Positions 42,720 to 51,776 of a stretch of 64,000 bases of DNA are shown piece by piece. A program made the translations under genes and the position numbers. Each line of letters begins with the position of its first letter. Position 1 is the stretch's first letter. The stretch covers positions 1 through 64,000 of the forward strand of contig NZ_NBDP01000003.1 of assembly GCF_004123845.1 (NCBI RefSeq), in the 5' to 3' direction. The notes under the pieces were generated by a model, which made no database searches, had not been told where the DNA came from, and saw only the letters and a list, made by a program, of their open reading frames with translations. Origin of the DNA: Allobosea sp. Tri-44. Its GTDB lineage: Bacteria; Pseudomonadota; Alphaproteobacteria; Rhizobiales; Beijerinckiaceae.

Positions 42720-43430
42720 ATGACGGCGGGCGGCGTGATCAAGCGAGGCGGGTATCACCATGGCGATCTGCGCCAGGCGATGATCGATGCAGCCGAGGCG
42801 GTGCTGGCCGAGAAGGGCGTCGGCGGCTTCACCCTGCGCGAATGCGCCCGCCGGGCCGGTGTCTCACCGGCCGCGCCGGCGCATCATTTCGGCAATCTCG
42901 TCGGCCTGCTGACGGCGATTGCGACGCTCGGCTTCGACGACCTGTCGCAGACGATGGAGGCGGCTGTCGCGAAAGCCGAGGTGTCCGGCGGCGATCGGCT
43001 GGCGGCGATTTGCGAGGGCTATCTCGAGGTCGCGCTGACGCGGCCCGGCCGCTTCCGCGTCGTCTTCGGGCGACTCGGCCTGAAGAGCGGAGACGATGAT
43101 CTGCTTCGCGCTGCCGTCCGGGCCTTTGGCATCCTGGTGCGGGAAACCAAGCTGGCGCTGGGGCGGCGCGTCGATGGGGAAGAGGTGCTGACGCGTTTGC
43201 CGTCGAGCTATGCCGGCGATGCCGATCTCGCCGAAATCCTGTTCGTCTGGTCGATCACCCACGGCTTCTCGACCATGCTGATCGATGGCCAGCTCGCGCC
43301 CCTTGAAATGCAGCCGGGCGGGCGCGAGCGCCTGCTGACGCTGTATTCGGGCCGGCTGATGGACATGCTGCTCGCTGCAATGAGGACGGCGCCTGCCGAA
43401 CCTCTCGCAAATCCCGCCAGCCATGGTTAG
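42720..43430 (+). CDS. TetR family transcriptional regulator
   Basis: A 236-residue TetR repressor. The DNA-binding part (about 15-65) reads YHHGDLRQAMIDAAEAVLAEKGVGGFTLRECARRAGVSPAAPAHHFGNLVGLLTAIAT; the WHG-type C-terminal domain follows. YHHG-type TetR proteins often bind TTGACA-like dyads, matching the palindromes upstream. I start at the ATG at 42720, since the in-frame region upstream would cover the operator. It likely represses itself and the divergent ABA4-like gene. sixA follows directly. Confidence 0.88.
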   Translation: MTAGGVIKRGGYHHGDLRQAMIDAAEAVLAEKGVGGFTLRECARRAGVSPAAPAHHFGNLVGLLTAIATLGFDDLSQTMEAAVAKAEVSGGDRLAAICEGYLEVALTRPGRFRVVFGRLGLKSGDDDLLRAAVRAFGILVRETKLALGRRVDGEEVLTRLPSSYAGDADLAEILFVWSITHGFSTMLIDGQLAPLEMQPGGRERLLTLYSGRLMDMLLAAMRTAPAEPLANPASHG

Positions 43431-43967
43431 ATGGCGGCCATGCGCCGCCTGATGCTTCTGCGCCACGCCAAATCGGCCTGGCCCGCCAACACCGCCGACC
43501 GCGACCGCCCGCTTTCCACGCGTGGGCGCGAAGCTGCCCCGGTCATGGGCCGCTATCTCGCCGAGGAGCTTTTGCTGCCGGACCTTGTCCTGATCTCGCC
43601 GGCGAAACGCACGGCCGAGACCTGGGAGCTGGTCAAGCCGATGCTGCCGGAAAAGCCACCGACGCATTACGAGCCGCGCATCTACGAGGCCAAGCCCGAG
43701 CGCCTGCTCAATGTCGTCCAGGAGACCGAGCCCGAAGTCCGCACGCTGCTGATGATTGGCCATAATCCCGGCTTCGAGGAGCTCGCCGCCAAGCTCGCCG
43801 GGCATGGCGATCGCTATGCCGCGGCACGGATGGCGCAGAAATACCCGACCTGCGGGCTCGCCGTGATCGATTTTTCCATCGAGGACTGGCGCGATCTTAC
43901 CCTGCGCGGCGGCCGGCTCGACCGTTTCGTCACGCCGGCCTCGCTCGGCGAGGGGCCTGACGAATGA
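43431..43967 (+). CDS. SixA-like histidine phosphatase
   Basis: A 178-residue histidine-phosphatase-fold protein: catalytic LMLLRHAKSAWP near residue 10, the SPAKRTAET segment near 58, and the second His in LLMIGHNPGFEELA near 106. It is shaped like E. coli SixA, which removes phosphate from phosphohistidine on PTS-type phosphotransfer proteins. The ATG directly follows the tetR stop; a second start three codons later (MRRLML) is equally good. ycjX follows 13 bases downstream. Confidence 0.87.
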   Translation: MAAMRRLMLLRHAKSAWPANTADRDRPLSTRGREAAPVMGRYLAEELLLPDLVLISPAKRTAETWELVKPMLPEKPPTHYEPRIYEAKPERLLNVVQETEPEVRTLLMIGHNPGFEELAAKLAGHGDRYAAARMAQKYPTCGLAVIDFSIEDWRDLTLRGGRLDRFVTPASLGEGPDE

Positions 43968-43980
43968 TGCGGATCGCCTG

Positions 43981-45429
43981 ATGGCGTCCGGCTCCTATCT
44001 CGACGAGGCGCGCAATGCCGCGCTCGCCTTTGGCGACAGCCTGCTCGGGCTGGCGCGGCCGCGGCTACGCATCGGCGTCACCGGCCTGTCGCGCTCAGGG
44101 AAAACGGTCTTCACCACGGCGCTGATCCAGAACCTGGTCGAAAGCGCGAAGCTACCGGTGCTGAAGGCTTCGGCCGAGGGCCGGATCGCGCGGGTCAGGC
44201 TGGTGCCACAGCCCGATCCCGAGATTCCGCGCTTTCCCTACGAGGCGCATCGCGCCGCGCTTTCAGGTCCGGATCGGCGCTGGCCGGACTCGACGCGGCG
44301 CATCTCGGAGCTCAGGCTCGAGATCGACTACGAGCGGGCGCAGGGCTGGTTCAAGGGCCCGGCGACGCTGACCCTCGATATCGTCGACTATCCCGGCGAA
44401 TGGCTGCTCGATCTCGCGCTGATCGGGCAGGATTATGCCGGGTGGTCGGCGCAGGCGGTCGCGGATGCGCGCAAGGCGCATCGGCTCGCCATTGCCGCGC
44501 CCTGGCTCGACGATTTGAAGCAGCGCGATCCGGCTGGACCGGCGGACGAACTGGCCGCCGAGGCTGCCAGCGATGTCTTCAAGACCTATCTCGCTGCCTT
44601 GCGCGCCGATCCCGAGGCAGTGGCGGTGACGCCGCCCGGCCGCTTCCTGATGCCGGGCGATCTCGAAGGCTCGCCGGCCCTGACCTTCGCCCCGCTCGAT
44701 CTGCCGCCGGGCGCGCAGCCGCAGGCTGGTACGCTTGCCGGGCTGATGGCCGAGCGCTTCGAGGCCTATAAGCGTGTCGTGGTCGGGCCGTTCTTCCGCG
44801 AGCATTTCGCCAGACTCGACCGGCAGATCGTGCTGGTCGACGCGCTGGCGGCGCTCGATGCCGGCCCTGCCGCGCTTGCCGATCTCGAGATCGCGCTCGG
44901 CCAGGCGCTCTCTGCCTTCGCGGTCGGTCGCAACAGCCTTCTGTCGAGCCTGTTCGCGCCGCGGATCGAAAAGGTGCTGTTCGCCGCGACCAAGGCCGAC
45001 CATCTCCACCATACCAGTCACGACCGGCTCGCCGGGGTGATGTCGCATCTGGTCGCCCGTGCAGCGGCACGGGCGCAGGGGGCGGGGGCGAAGATCGAGG
45101 CGATGGCCTTCGCCGCGATCCGCGCGACGCGTGAGGTCCGCATCCGCGAGGGCCGTGAGGAGCTGCCGGCCATCGCCGGCGTGCCCGAAGCGGGCGAGGT
45201 CGTCGACGGCGAGGTCTTCGATGGCCAGGCTGAAGCCGCGATCTTTCCCGGCGATCTGCCGGAGCGGCCGGAGGCGATCTTCGATCCGGATTCGCCGCGC
45301 TGGCATGTGCGGGCGCCGCGCTTCCGGCCGCCACTGGTCAAGCCCGATGCGGGCGGACGCCTTGCGCCGCCGCCGCAGATCCGCCTCGACCGGGCGCTTG
45401 AATTCCTGATCGGCGACAGATTGGCGTGA
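43981..45429 (+). CDS. YcjX family P-loop protein
   Basis: A 482-residue YcjX-like protein. The P-loop GVTGLSRSGKTVF lies near residue 33 and LDIVDYPGEWLLDLAL (a G3-like DYPGEW) near 130; FAATKADHLHHTSHDRL near 337 supplies the TKAD guanine-recognition-like motif. YcjX proteins are GTPase-like and tied to envelope stress. A DUF697/YcjF-like gene follows 13 bases downstream, the pair conserved in many proteobacteria. Predicted cytoplasmic or membrane-associated through its partner. Confidence 0.92.
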   Translation: MASGSYLDEARNAALAFGDSLLGLARPRLRIGVTGLSRSGKTVFTTALIQNLVESAKLPVLKASAEGRIARVRLVPQPDPEIPRFPYEAHRAALSGPDRRWPDSTRRISELRLEIDYERAQGWFKGPATLTLDIVDYPGEWLLDLALIGQDYAGWSAQAVADARKAHRLAIAAPWLDDLKQRDPAGPADELAAEAASDVFKTYLAALRADPEAVAVTPPGRFLMPGDLEGSPALTFAPLDLPPGAQPQAGTLAGLMAERFEAYKRVVVGPFFREHFARLDRQIVLVDALAALDAGPAALADLEIALGQALSAFAVGRNSLLSSLFAPRIEKVLFAATKADHLHHTSHDRLAGVMSHLVARAAARAQGAGAKIEAMAFAAIRATREVRIREGREELPAIAGVPEAGEVVDGEVFDGQAEAAIFPGDLPERPEAIFDPDSPRWHVRAPRFRPPLVKPDAGGRLAPPPQIRLDRALEFLIGDRLA

Positions 45430-45442
45430 AGGAGGGGGGAGC

Positions 45443-46444
45443 ATGAGCAAGGCGCCGCGCGCCATCCGTCTCGATCCGCGGGACGCGTCCGCGGAGGACG
45501 GCATCTTCGGCGGCCGCAGCGAGGTCGCTGTTGTGCCCGAGGTCGAGCCGATCGAACCCGAGGTCGTAGTGGCTGTGCAGCCGAGGCGCCGCCGCTTCAG
45601 CTGGGGCAGCCTGTTCGTCGCGGCGCTGTCGGGGCTGCTGGCGCTCTCCGTCGCGGTCTGGACCGAGCAGACGATCAGGTGGCTGCTCGCCCTCAACCCG
45701 GCCGTCGGCATCGCGGCTCTGGTCTGCGCCGGCGTGGCGGCGCTGGCGCTGCTGGTCATGCTGCTGCGCGTGCTGCGCGACATACTGCGCGAGCGGCGGG
45801 TCGAGGCGCTGCGCGAGCGCGCCGTCATGGCTCTCGCCGAGAGCGATCTCGCCAAGGCGCGCGCCGTCGCTGTTGATCTCGACAAGCTCTATGCCGGCCG
45901 GCCTGAAACCGCGAAGGGCAGGGCGGAGCTCTCGGCCCACACGCCGCAATTGCTCGCCGCCCGCGACCTGCTCACCGTCGCCGAGCGCAGCCTGCTCGCG
46001 CCGCTCGATGCGCTCGCGCAGGCGCAGGTGGCGCAGGCGGCGCGGCGGGTCTCGCTGGTCACCGCGGTGAGCCCGCGGGCGCTGGTCGACGTCGTCTTCG
46101 TGCTTGTCGCCTGTGCCCGGCTGTTGCGGGCGATCGCCACCGTCTATGCCGGCCGCCCAGGCACTCTCGGTCTGCTCCGGCTGGTGCGGCAGGTGCTCGG
46201 CCATCTCGTCGTCACCGGTGGCATTGCGGCAGGTGATGCCGTCATCCAGCAGGTGCTCGGCCAGGGGCTGGCGGCGCGGCTTTCGGCCAAGCTTGGCGAA
46301 GGCGTGCTCAATGGCTTGCTGACCGCCCGGATCGGGCTCGCCGCCATCGCGGTCTGCCGCCCGCTGCCCTTCGTCGAGGAAAAGCCGCCGGGGTTGTCGG
46401 ATGTCGTCGGCGATCTTTCCGGCTGGGGCGGGAAGAGCGATTGA
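45443..46444 (+). CDS. YcjF-like membrane protein (TIGR01620/DUF697)
   Basis: A 333-residue protein with two TM helices (FSWGSLFVAALSGLLALSVAVW and PAVGIAALVCAGVAALALLVMLLRVL). A C-terminal DUF697 domain contains AVSPRALVDVVFVLVACARLLRAIATVYAGRPGTLGLLRLVRQVLGHL and RIGLAAIAVCRPLPF. GGAGGGGGGAGC precedes the ATG. It is the membrane partner of YcjX. A repeat-rich gap separates it from the flagellar genes. Confidence 0.92.
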   Translation: MSKAPRAIRLDPRDASAEDGIFGGRSEVAVVPEVEPIEPEVVVAVQPRRRRFSWGSLFVAALSGLLALSVAVWTEQTIRWLLALNPAVGIAALVCAGVAALALLVMLLRVLRDILRERRVEALRERAVMALAESDLAKARAVAVDLDKLYAGRPETAKGRAELSAHTPQLLAARDLLTVAERSLLAPLDALAQAQVAQAARRVSLVTAVSPRALVDVVFVLVACARLLRAIATVYAGRPGTLGLLRLVRQVLGHLVVTGGIAAGDAVIQQVLGQGLAARLSAKLGEGVLNGLLTARIGLAAIAVCRPLPFVEEKPPGLSDVVGDLSGWGGKSD

Positions 46445-46451
46445 GCCCCCA

Positions 46452-46595
46452 CTGTCATCCCGGCGACGCGGAGCGTCGAGCCCGGAATCCATATCCGCCG
46501 GCATTGCCGGAACGGACGCCGCCGTATCCGCCCTTTTTGAGAAGCACCGTGTTCATGGGTTCCGGGCTCAGGCCTTCGGCCTGCTCCGGAATGAG
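46452..46595. repeat. REP-like elements upstream of flgE
   Basis: GTCATCCCGGC...GAGCCCGGAATCC (about 46454-46491) and GGGTTCCGGGCTCAGGCC...GGCCTGCTCCGGAATGA (about 46557-46593) are inverted relatives of the elements at 7125-7440 and 36079-36227. They occupy the first half of the 344-base gap 46445-46788; the second half holds the flgE regulatory sites. Confidence 0.7.
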
Positions 46596-46604
46596 GGCGC
46601 CGCT

Positions 46605-46619
46605 CGGCAGAATTTGCCG
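46605..46619. promoter_or_regulatory. Candidate FlbD (ftr-like) enhancer for flgE
   Basis: CGGCAGAATTTGCCG is a palindrome (CGGCA-N5-TGCCG) whose centre is about 118 bases upstream of the start point predicted for the sigma-54 promoter at 46704. It resembles Caulobacter ftr elements bound by FlbD. A second copy of the pattern lies upstream of flgI at 58614-58632. Confidence 0.65.
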
Positions 46620-46703
46620 GCGGTGGACGAATCTGCCCGGTCGGAATCGTCTGGAAACCTTTCGAAAACCATCCAAGCCATTGAAATAGCTCAAATACAG
46701 CCA

Positions 46704-46720
46704 TGGCACAGGCCGTGCAA
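46704..46720 (+). promoter_or_regulatory. Sigma-54 promoter of the flgE-flgK-flgL operon
   Basis: TGGCACAGGCCGTGCAA matches the -24/-12 consensus (TGGCAC-N5-TTGCA): GG and GC fall at the required 10-base spacing. Transcription would start near 46730, giving a leader of about 59 bases before flgE. Confidence 0.75.
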
Positions 46721-46788
46721 ACTCAGCCTCGGTTCGACATGCCGCCCATGGGGGGCGCTGTCCGGTCGGATGACCAGGTGAGGTTGCG

Positions 46789-48198
46789 ATGGGTGTTTTC
46801 AGTGCGCTGACGACGGCGGTGACGGGCATGCAGGCCCAGTCCTATGCCCTCGAAAATATCTCCGGCAACATCGCGAACTCGCGCACCGCCGGCTTCAAGC
46901 GGGTCGATACCAGCTTCTCGGATCTGGTGCCGGATTCGGCCCTGAACCGGCAGATCGCCGGCTCGGTCGCCTCCTATAGCCGCGCCACCAACACGATCCA
47001 GGGCGACCTCAACGCCACCCGCATCGACACCAATGCGGCGATCAACGGCGACGGCTTCTTCGTGGTCGACCAGCGCCAGAGCGGCGTCGGCGCCTCGACC
47101 CAGTTCGCCAACAGCAATCTCTATACCCGCCGCGGCGATTTCGACTTCGACGCCGACGGCTACCTCGTCAACGGCGCCGGCTACTACCTCAAGGGCCAGA
47201 AGATCGACCCCGTCACCGGCCAGATCATCGGCAGCCAGCCCGATGTGCTGCGCATCACCAAGGACCAGTTCCCGGCCAAGGCGACGACCCAGATCGAATA
47301 CAGCGCCAACATCCCGGCTTATCCGAAAACAAACCAGGCCAATACGGCAACTCCCGGCTCCGAGCTGTTGAATGCAGGTACCGGCTTCGGCACGAACCCC
47401 GGCGTCACGCCGGGCGGTACCGGCACCGTCGTCGGCAGCGACCTCACTCTCTTCCTCAATCGCTCGATTCCCGGCGGCTCGGTCACGGTCTACGATACGC
47501 TCGGCAAGGCGACGAGCGTCGAGCTGCGCTGGGCCAAGATTTCCAATGCTGCGGCAGGCCCGCCGGCGGTGGCCGATACCTGGAACCTGTTCATCGCCGA
47601 GAATACCGGCGCGACCGGCGCGACCGTCGCCTATCGCAACGTCAACACCAACGTCACCTTCGACAACACAGGCAAGATGACGTTTCCGGCCAGTGGCAAC
47701 ATCACGATCCCGCCCATGACGATCGGCGGAAACGCCATCTCTCCCGCCACCGCGCCGATCAGCATCGTCACCAACGGCACCAGCCTGACCCAGAACGGCG
47801 ACACCAGCGGCCAGATCGACGCCCGCAGCATCCGCCAGAACGGCTACACCGCCGGCACGCTCGACCGGGTCTCGATCTCGAACGAGGGCCAGGTGATCGG
47901 CACCTTCAGCAACGGCCAGGTCGTGGCGCTGGCGCAGATCGCGGTCGCCCGCTTCAACGCCGGCAATGCGCTGAAACGTCTCGATGGCGGCGCCTTCGAG
48001 GAGACGATCGAGTCTGGCGCTCCGATCGTCGGCCTCGGCACCGCGGCGCTGATCGGCGGCAACGTCGAGCAGTCCAATACCGACATCGCAGACGAGTTCT
48101 CGAAGATGATCGTCACCCAGCAGGCCTATTCGGCCAACACCAAGGTGATCTCCACGGCGCAGGAGATGCTGCGCGACGTCTTCAATATCATCCGCTGA
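46789..48198 (+). CDS. flgE: Flagellar hook protein FlgE
   Basis: A 469-residue hook protein. The N-terminal rod/hook motif reads MQAQSYALENISGNIANSRTAGFKRVDTSF, followed by NGDGFFVVD near residue 87. The hypervariable centre lies between about 130 and 340, and the C-terminal segment SNTDIADEFSKMIVTQQAYSANTKVISTAQEMLRDVFNI ends the protein. It polymerises into the curved hook between rod and filament. It is the first gene of the flgE-flgK-flgL operon, behind a sigma-54 promoter. Confidence 0.95.
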   Translation: MGVFSALTTAVTGMQAQSYALENISGNIANSRTAGFKRVDTSFSDLVPDSALNRQIAGSVASYSRATNTIQGDLNATRIDTNAAINGDGFFVVDQRQSGVGASTQFANSNLYTRRGDFDFDADGYLVNGAGYYLKGQKIDPVTGQIIGSQPDVLRITKDQFPAKATTQIEYSANIPAYPKTNQANTATPGSELLNAGTGFGTNPGVTPGGTGTVVGSDLTLFLNRSIPGGSVTVYDTLGKATSVELRWAKISNAAAGPPAVADTWNLFIAENTGATGATVAYRNVNTNVTFDNTGKMTFPASGNITIPPMTIGGNAISPATAPISIVTNGTSLTQNGDTSGQIDARSIRQNGYTAGTLDRVSISNEGQVIGTFSNGQVVALAQIAVARFNAGNALKRLDGGAFEETIESGAPIVGLGTAALIGGNVEQSNTDIADEFSKMIVTQQAYSANTKVISTAQEMLRDVFNIIR

Positions 48199-48253
48199 GC
48201 GCAGCATAGCCTGACGGCCCAGAAGGGTCGGGCCAGAACGACAGGAGTTGACG

Positions 48254-50119
48254 ATGGGTCTCAGCACTTCGCTCGGCACCGCCATTTCCGGGCTGAACAG
48301 CGCGCAGATCGGCATCGGCGTCGTTTCGCAGAACATCGCCAATGCCGGCACGCCCGGCTATGTCCGGCGCAATGTCTCGAGCGTCGATTCGATCTCCGGC
48401 GGCACAGTCGGGGTCAGCAATCCGAACGTCCAGCGCCTGCTCGACCGCATCGTCCAGCACCAGCTGCTGCAGGAGAGCTCGGGCGCGGCCTATACCTCGA
48501 CCCGCGCCCAGGTCTTCGCCAATCTCGACCAGCTCTACGGCGCGCCGGGCAGCAAGACGGCGCTGGACTCGATGTACAGCAGCTTCACCAGCTCGCTGCA
48601 GGCGCTGCAGAACGACCCGTCTTCCTACACGAACCGCACTGCGGTGCTCGATGCGGCGAGCCAGCTCGCCAGCCGCCTGCGCGGCCTGTCGGAGGGCGTT
48701 CAGCAGCAGCGGGCCCAAGCCGAGGCCGGCATCGGCGCGGGAGTGACCCGGGTCAACGAGCTGCTCGACCAGCTGACCAACGTCAACGCGCGCATCGTCA
48801 ACGCCCAGCAGACCTCCGGCACGGCGGACCTGCGCGACCAGCGCGACCGGATCGTCTCCGAGCTGTCGCAATACGTCGAAATCCGCACGGACGAGCGGCC
48901 GAACGGCGCGATCAACATCACCACCGCCTCGGGCACGCAGCTCTTCGACGGCCGCCCGACAGTCAAGTTCGAGTTTGATGCGCGCGCCAATATCGGGCCG
49001 CAATCCCAGTGGAGCAGCGATCCGGCCCAGCGCAGCGTCGGCACGATCGTCGCCCGGGACCTGAACGGCAACGGCTTCGACGCCATCGCCAACAACACTT
49101 TCCGGTCCGGCGAGATCGGCGCGCTGGTCGAATTGCGCGACAAGACGCTGGTTCAGGCGCAAAAGCAGCTCGACGAGATCGCCGCCCAGCTCTCGAGTGC
49201 GCTCTCCGACCGTGAGATCGCCGGCACGGCGGTGACTGCCGGCGCCGCGACCGGCTTCGACGTCGACCTCGCGGGGCTGCAGTCCGGCAATTCGGTGACG
49301 CTCGACTACAAGGTCACGCCCGGCGGGCAGACGCAGCGCTTCACCTTCGTCCGCGTCGAGTCGGCGGCCTCTCTGCCGCTGCCGGCCTCGGCGCAGGGCG
49401 ACGCCAACAACCGCGTCATCGGCATCGACTTCTCAGGCGGGCCGGCCTCGGTCGCAGCGCAGATGCAGGCGGCTATCGGTCCCGGCTTCACCGTCTCGAA
49501 CACCGGCTCGGTGCTGCGCATCGTCGATGACGGCGCCGGCGCGACCCGCGATGTCGTCGGCCTGACCGCCCGCCCGACCCAGACCTCGCTGACCGGCGGC
49601 ACGGGCGAACTGCCCTTCTTCGTCGATGGCCGCAACAACGGCGTCTATACCGGTTCCTATGAGGGCGGGGCTCAGTCGGCTGGCTTCGCCTCGCGCATCA
49701 CCGTCAATCCCGACCTGATCGCCGACCGCTCCCGCCTGGTCGTCTTCAATACCAGCCCGGCAACGCCGCAGGGCGACACGACCCGGCCGAAATTTCTCCT
49801 GGACCGCCTGACCTCGAGCCAGCGCAGCTTCACCAATGCGACCGGCTTCGACGGCTCGGCCGCGACCTCTACTGGGACGGTCTCGAGCCTCGTCCAGCGC
49901 GTGGTCGCCGGGCAGGGCCAGGCGAGTGAGCAGGCCAAGCGCCTCGACGAGGGCCAGCAGGTCGCCTTCTCGGCGGTGCAGAGCCGCTTTCTCGAAGACA
50001 CCAAGGTCAATGTCGACCAGGAAATGTCGACCTTGATCGAGCTCCAGAGCGCCTACGCCGCCAACGCACGCGTCATCTCCACCGTCAAGGAGTTGCTCGA
50101 CGTGCTGCTGAGACTGTGA
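48254..50119 (+). CDS. flgK: Flagellar hook-associated protein 1 (FlgK)
   Basis: A 621-residue hook-filament junction protein. The start MGLSTSLGTAISGLNSAQIGIGVVSQNIANAGTPGYVRR is diagnostic. A coiled region around 140-200 (LLDQLTNVNARIVNAQQTSGTADLRDQRDRIVSELSQYV) is typical of FlgK, and the C-terminus ends with NVDQEMSTLIELQSAYAANARVISTVKELLDVLL. ACAGGAG lies six bases before the ATG. It follows flgE by 55 bases and precedes flgL by 11 bases. Confidence 0.95.
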   Translation: MGLSTSLGTAISGLNSAQIGIGVVSQNIANAGTPGYVRRNVSSVDSISGGTVGVSNPNVQRLLDRIVQHQLLQESSGAAYTSTRAQVFANLDQLYGAPGSKTALDSMYSSFTSSLQALQNDPSSYTNRTAVLDAASQLASRLRGLSEGVQQQRAQAEAGIGAGVTRVNELLDQLTNVNARIVNAQQTSGTADLRDQRDRIVSELSQYVEIRTDERPNGAINITTASGTQLFDGRPTVKFEFDARANIGPQSQWSSDPAQRSVGTIVARDLNGNGFDAIANNTFRSGEIGALVELRDKTLVQAQKQLDEIAAQLSSALSDREIAGTAVTAGAATGFDVDLAGLQSGNSVTLDYKVTPGGQTQRFTFVRVESAASLPLPASAQGDANNRVIGIDFSGGPASVAAQMQAAIGPGFTVSNTGSVLRIVDDGAGATRDVVGLTARPTQTSLTGGTGELPFFVDGRNNGVYTGSYEGGAQSAGFASRITVNPDLIADRSRLVVFNTSPATPQGDTTRPKFLLDRLTSSQRSFTNATGFDGSAATSTGTVSSLVQRVVAGQGQASEQAKRLDEGQQVAFSAVQSRFLEDTKVNVDQEMSTLIELQSAYAANARVISTVKELLDVLLRL

Positions 50120-50130
50120 GGGGATAGCCA

Positions 50131-51648
50131 ATGACCATCACCGCAACCGGCACCGGCGCCTACCGTCTCGCCAAGCCGAACCAGTTCGTCGCGAGCCGCT
50201 CGCAGCTCGACGACCTGCAGCGCCAGCTCGTGACCAAGAAGAGGTCGGAGACTTTCGCCGATCTCGGCATGGATCGCGGCACGAGCCTCGACCTCAACAA
50301 CAAGCTCTCGACGCTCGATGGTTACCTCACCGGCATCCAGCGCGCCGACGTCAATCTCAAGCTGATGACGAAATCGGTCGAGAACTTCACCAAGCTCGTT
50401 AACGAAATGAAGAGCGATGCGCGGCCCGGCAGCTATCTGCCGAGCTCGACCGGCCGCTCGGCGCCGCAGGTGCTGGCCGAAGAGAAGTTCAAGCAGGTCC
50501 TCGACATGCTGAACACCGATGTGAACGGCCGCTACCTGTTCTCGGGCCGCACCAGCGATGTCGAGCCGGTCGAGGGCTTTTCACTGATCATGGATGGCGA
50601 CGCGACTCGCGCCGGGCTGAAGCAGCTCATCGCCGAGCGCAAGCTCGCCGATCTCGGCACCACCGGCATGGGGCGCCTCACGGCGGGCGGGGCGGGCACC
50701 TCCGCGACCATCACGGAAGAGGCGGGTGATCCGCCTTACGGCTTCAAGATTGCAGCTGCCTCGACAAACTCGGCGGCGCTGACCACGACTTACACGGCCG
50801 GTCCGCCGGCCGATGTCGCGGTCAATGTCGTCGGCACGCCGCTCGCTGGCGAGACCCTGAAGATCAAGCTCGACCTGCCCGACGGCACGCAGGAGGAGAT
50901 CGTCCTGACCGTGCGCGACGCGACGACGACAGGCAAGCCGCATGAAACCTTCGAGATCGGTCCCAACAACGCCGCCACGGCCGCGAATCTGCGGGCCGCA
51001 ATCTCCGCCGCGCTCTCGAACGAGGCCAAGACGACGTTGTCGGCATCGTCCGCGCAGGTTGCGGCGAAGGACTTCTTCAACGGCAGCCCGAGCAATCCGC
51101 CGCTCAGGGTACCGGGACCGCCCTTCGAGACCGCGACGGCAGCCCCAGCGCCGGGCACGGCGGCCAATACGGTGATCTGGTACAAGGGCGATGATGCCGC
51201 TGGTTCGGCACGCGCCACTGCGAGCGTGCAGGCCGATCAGGGCCAGGTCGTCGGCACGGGTGCCCGCGCCAACGAGGAGGCGTTCAAGATCGGGCTGGCG
51301 CAGTTCGCGGTGCTGGCGGCCGAGACCTTCCCGGCCACCGACACGACCTCGGCCGATCGCTACGACGCGCTGACGCAGCGGACCCGCGAGCAGCTGGGCT
51401 TTCCTGACGGAACCCAGAAGCCGTCGGAGATTATCGTGGAACTGGGATCGGCGCAGACCGCCCTGACCCAGGCGAAAGAGCGCCATACCAGCACCAAGGA
51501 CTATCTGGCGACGACACTGGACGGCGTCGAGAATGTCACGACGGAGGAGGTCGCGGCGCAGATCCTGGCGTTGCAGACCCAGCTGCAGGCGAGCTACCAG
51601 ACGACATCGATCCTGTCGAAGCTGTCGCTGACGAATTATCTGACCTGA
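50131..51648 (+). CDS. flgL: Flagellar hook-associated protein 3 (FlgL), long form
   Basis: A 505-residue flagellin-like junction protein. The N-terminal coiled region includes SRSQLDDLQRQLVTKKRSETFADLG and LAEEKFKQVLDMLNTDVNGRYLFSGRTSDVEPV, a classic FlgL signature. The C-terminal coil is HTSTKDYLATTLDGVENVTTEEVAAQILALQTQLQASYQTTSILSKLSLTNYL. It is longer than enteric FlgL (about 317) because of a central insertion rich in Ala, Thr and Pro. Last gene of its operon; a strong terminator follows. Confidence 0.9.
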   Translation: MTITATGTGAYRLAKPNQFVASRSQLDDLQRQLVTKKRSETFADLGMDRGTSLDLNNKLSTLDGYLTGIQRADVNLKLMTKSVENFTKLVNEMKSDARPGSYLPSSTGRSAPQVLAEEKFKQVLDMLNTDVNGRYLFSGRTSDVEPVEGFSLIMDGDATRAGLKQLIAERKLADLGTTGMGRLTAGGAGTSATITEEAGDPPYGFKIAAASTNSAALTTTYTAGPPADVAVNVVGTPLAGETLKIKLDLPDGTQEEIVLTVRDATTTGKPHETFEIGPNNAATAANLRAAISAALSNEAKTTLSASSAQVAAKDFFNGSPSNPPLRVPGPPFETATAAPAPGTAANTVIWYKGDDAAGSARATASVQADQGQVVGTGARANEEAFKIGLAQFAVLAAETFPATDTTSADRYDALTQRTREQLGFPDGTQKPSEIIVELGSAQTALTQAKERHTSTKDYLATTLDGVENVTTEEVAAQILALQTQLQASYQTTSILSKLSLTNYLT

Positions 51649-51718
51649 AACCGGGGCCGACCAAGCCAGGGCAATCCGATCGGAATCCGCCGTAGAAGCG
51701 TCGCGCTTCCCGACAAGA

Positions 51719-51749
51719 AAACGCCGCCCGAGATGTTCGGGCGGCGTTT
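51719..51749. terminator. Bidirectional intrinsic terminator between flgL and flaF
   Basis: AAACGCCGCCCGA and TCGGGCGGCGTTT form a perfect 13-bp stem with the 5-base loop GATGT. A T-run follows on the plus strand and an A-run precedes it, so it can stop both flgL (+) and flaF (-) transcripts. Confidence 0.9.
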
Positions 51750-51776
51750 CTGCATATCAAGGGGATCTGAGGGCGC

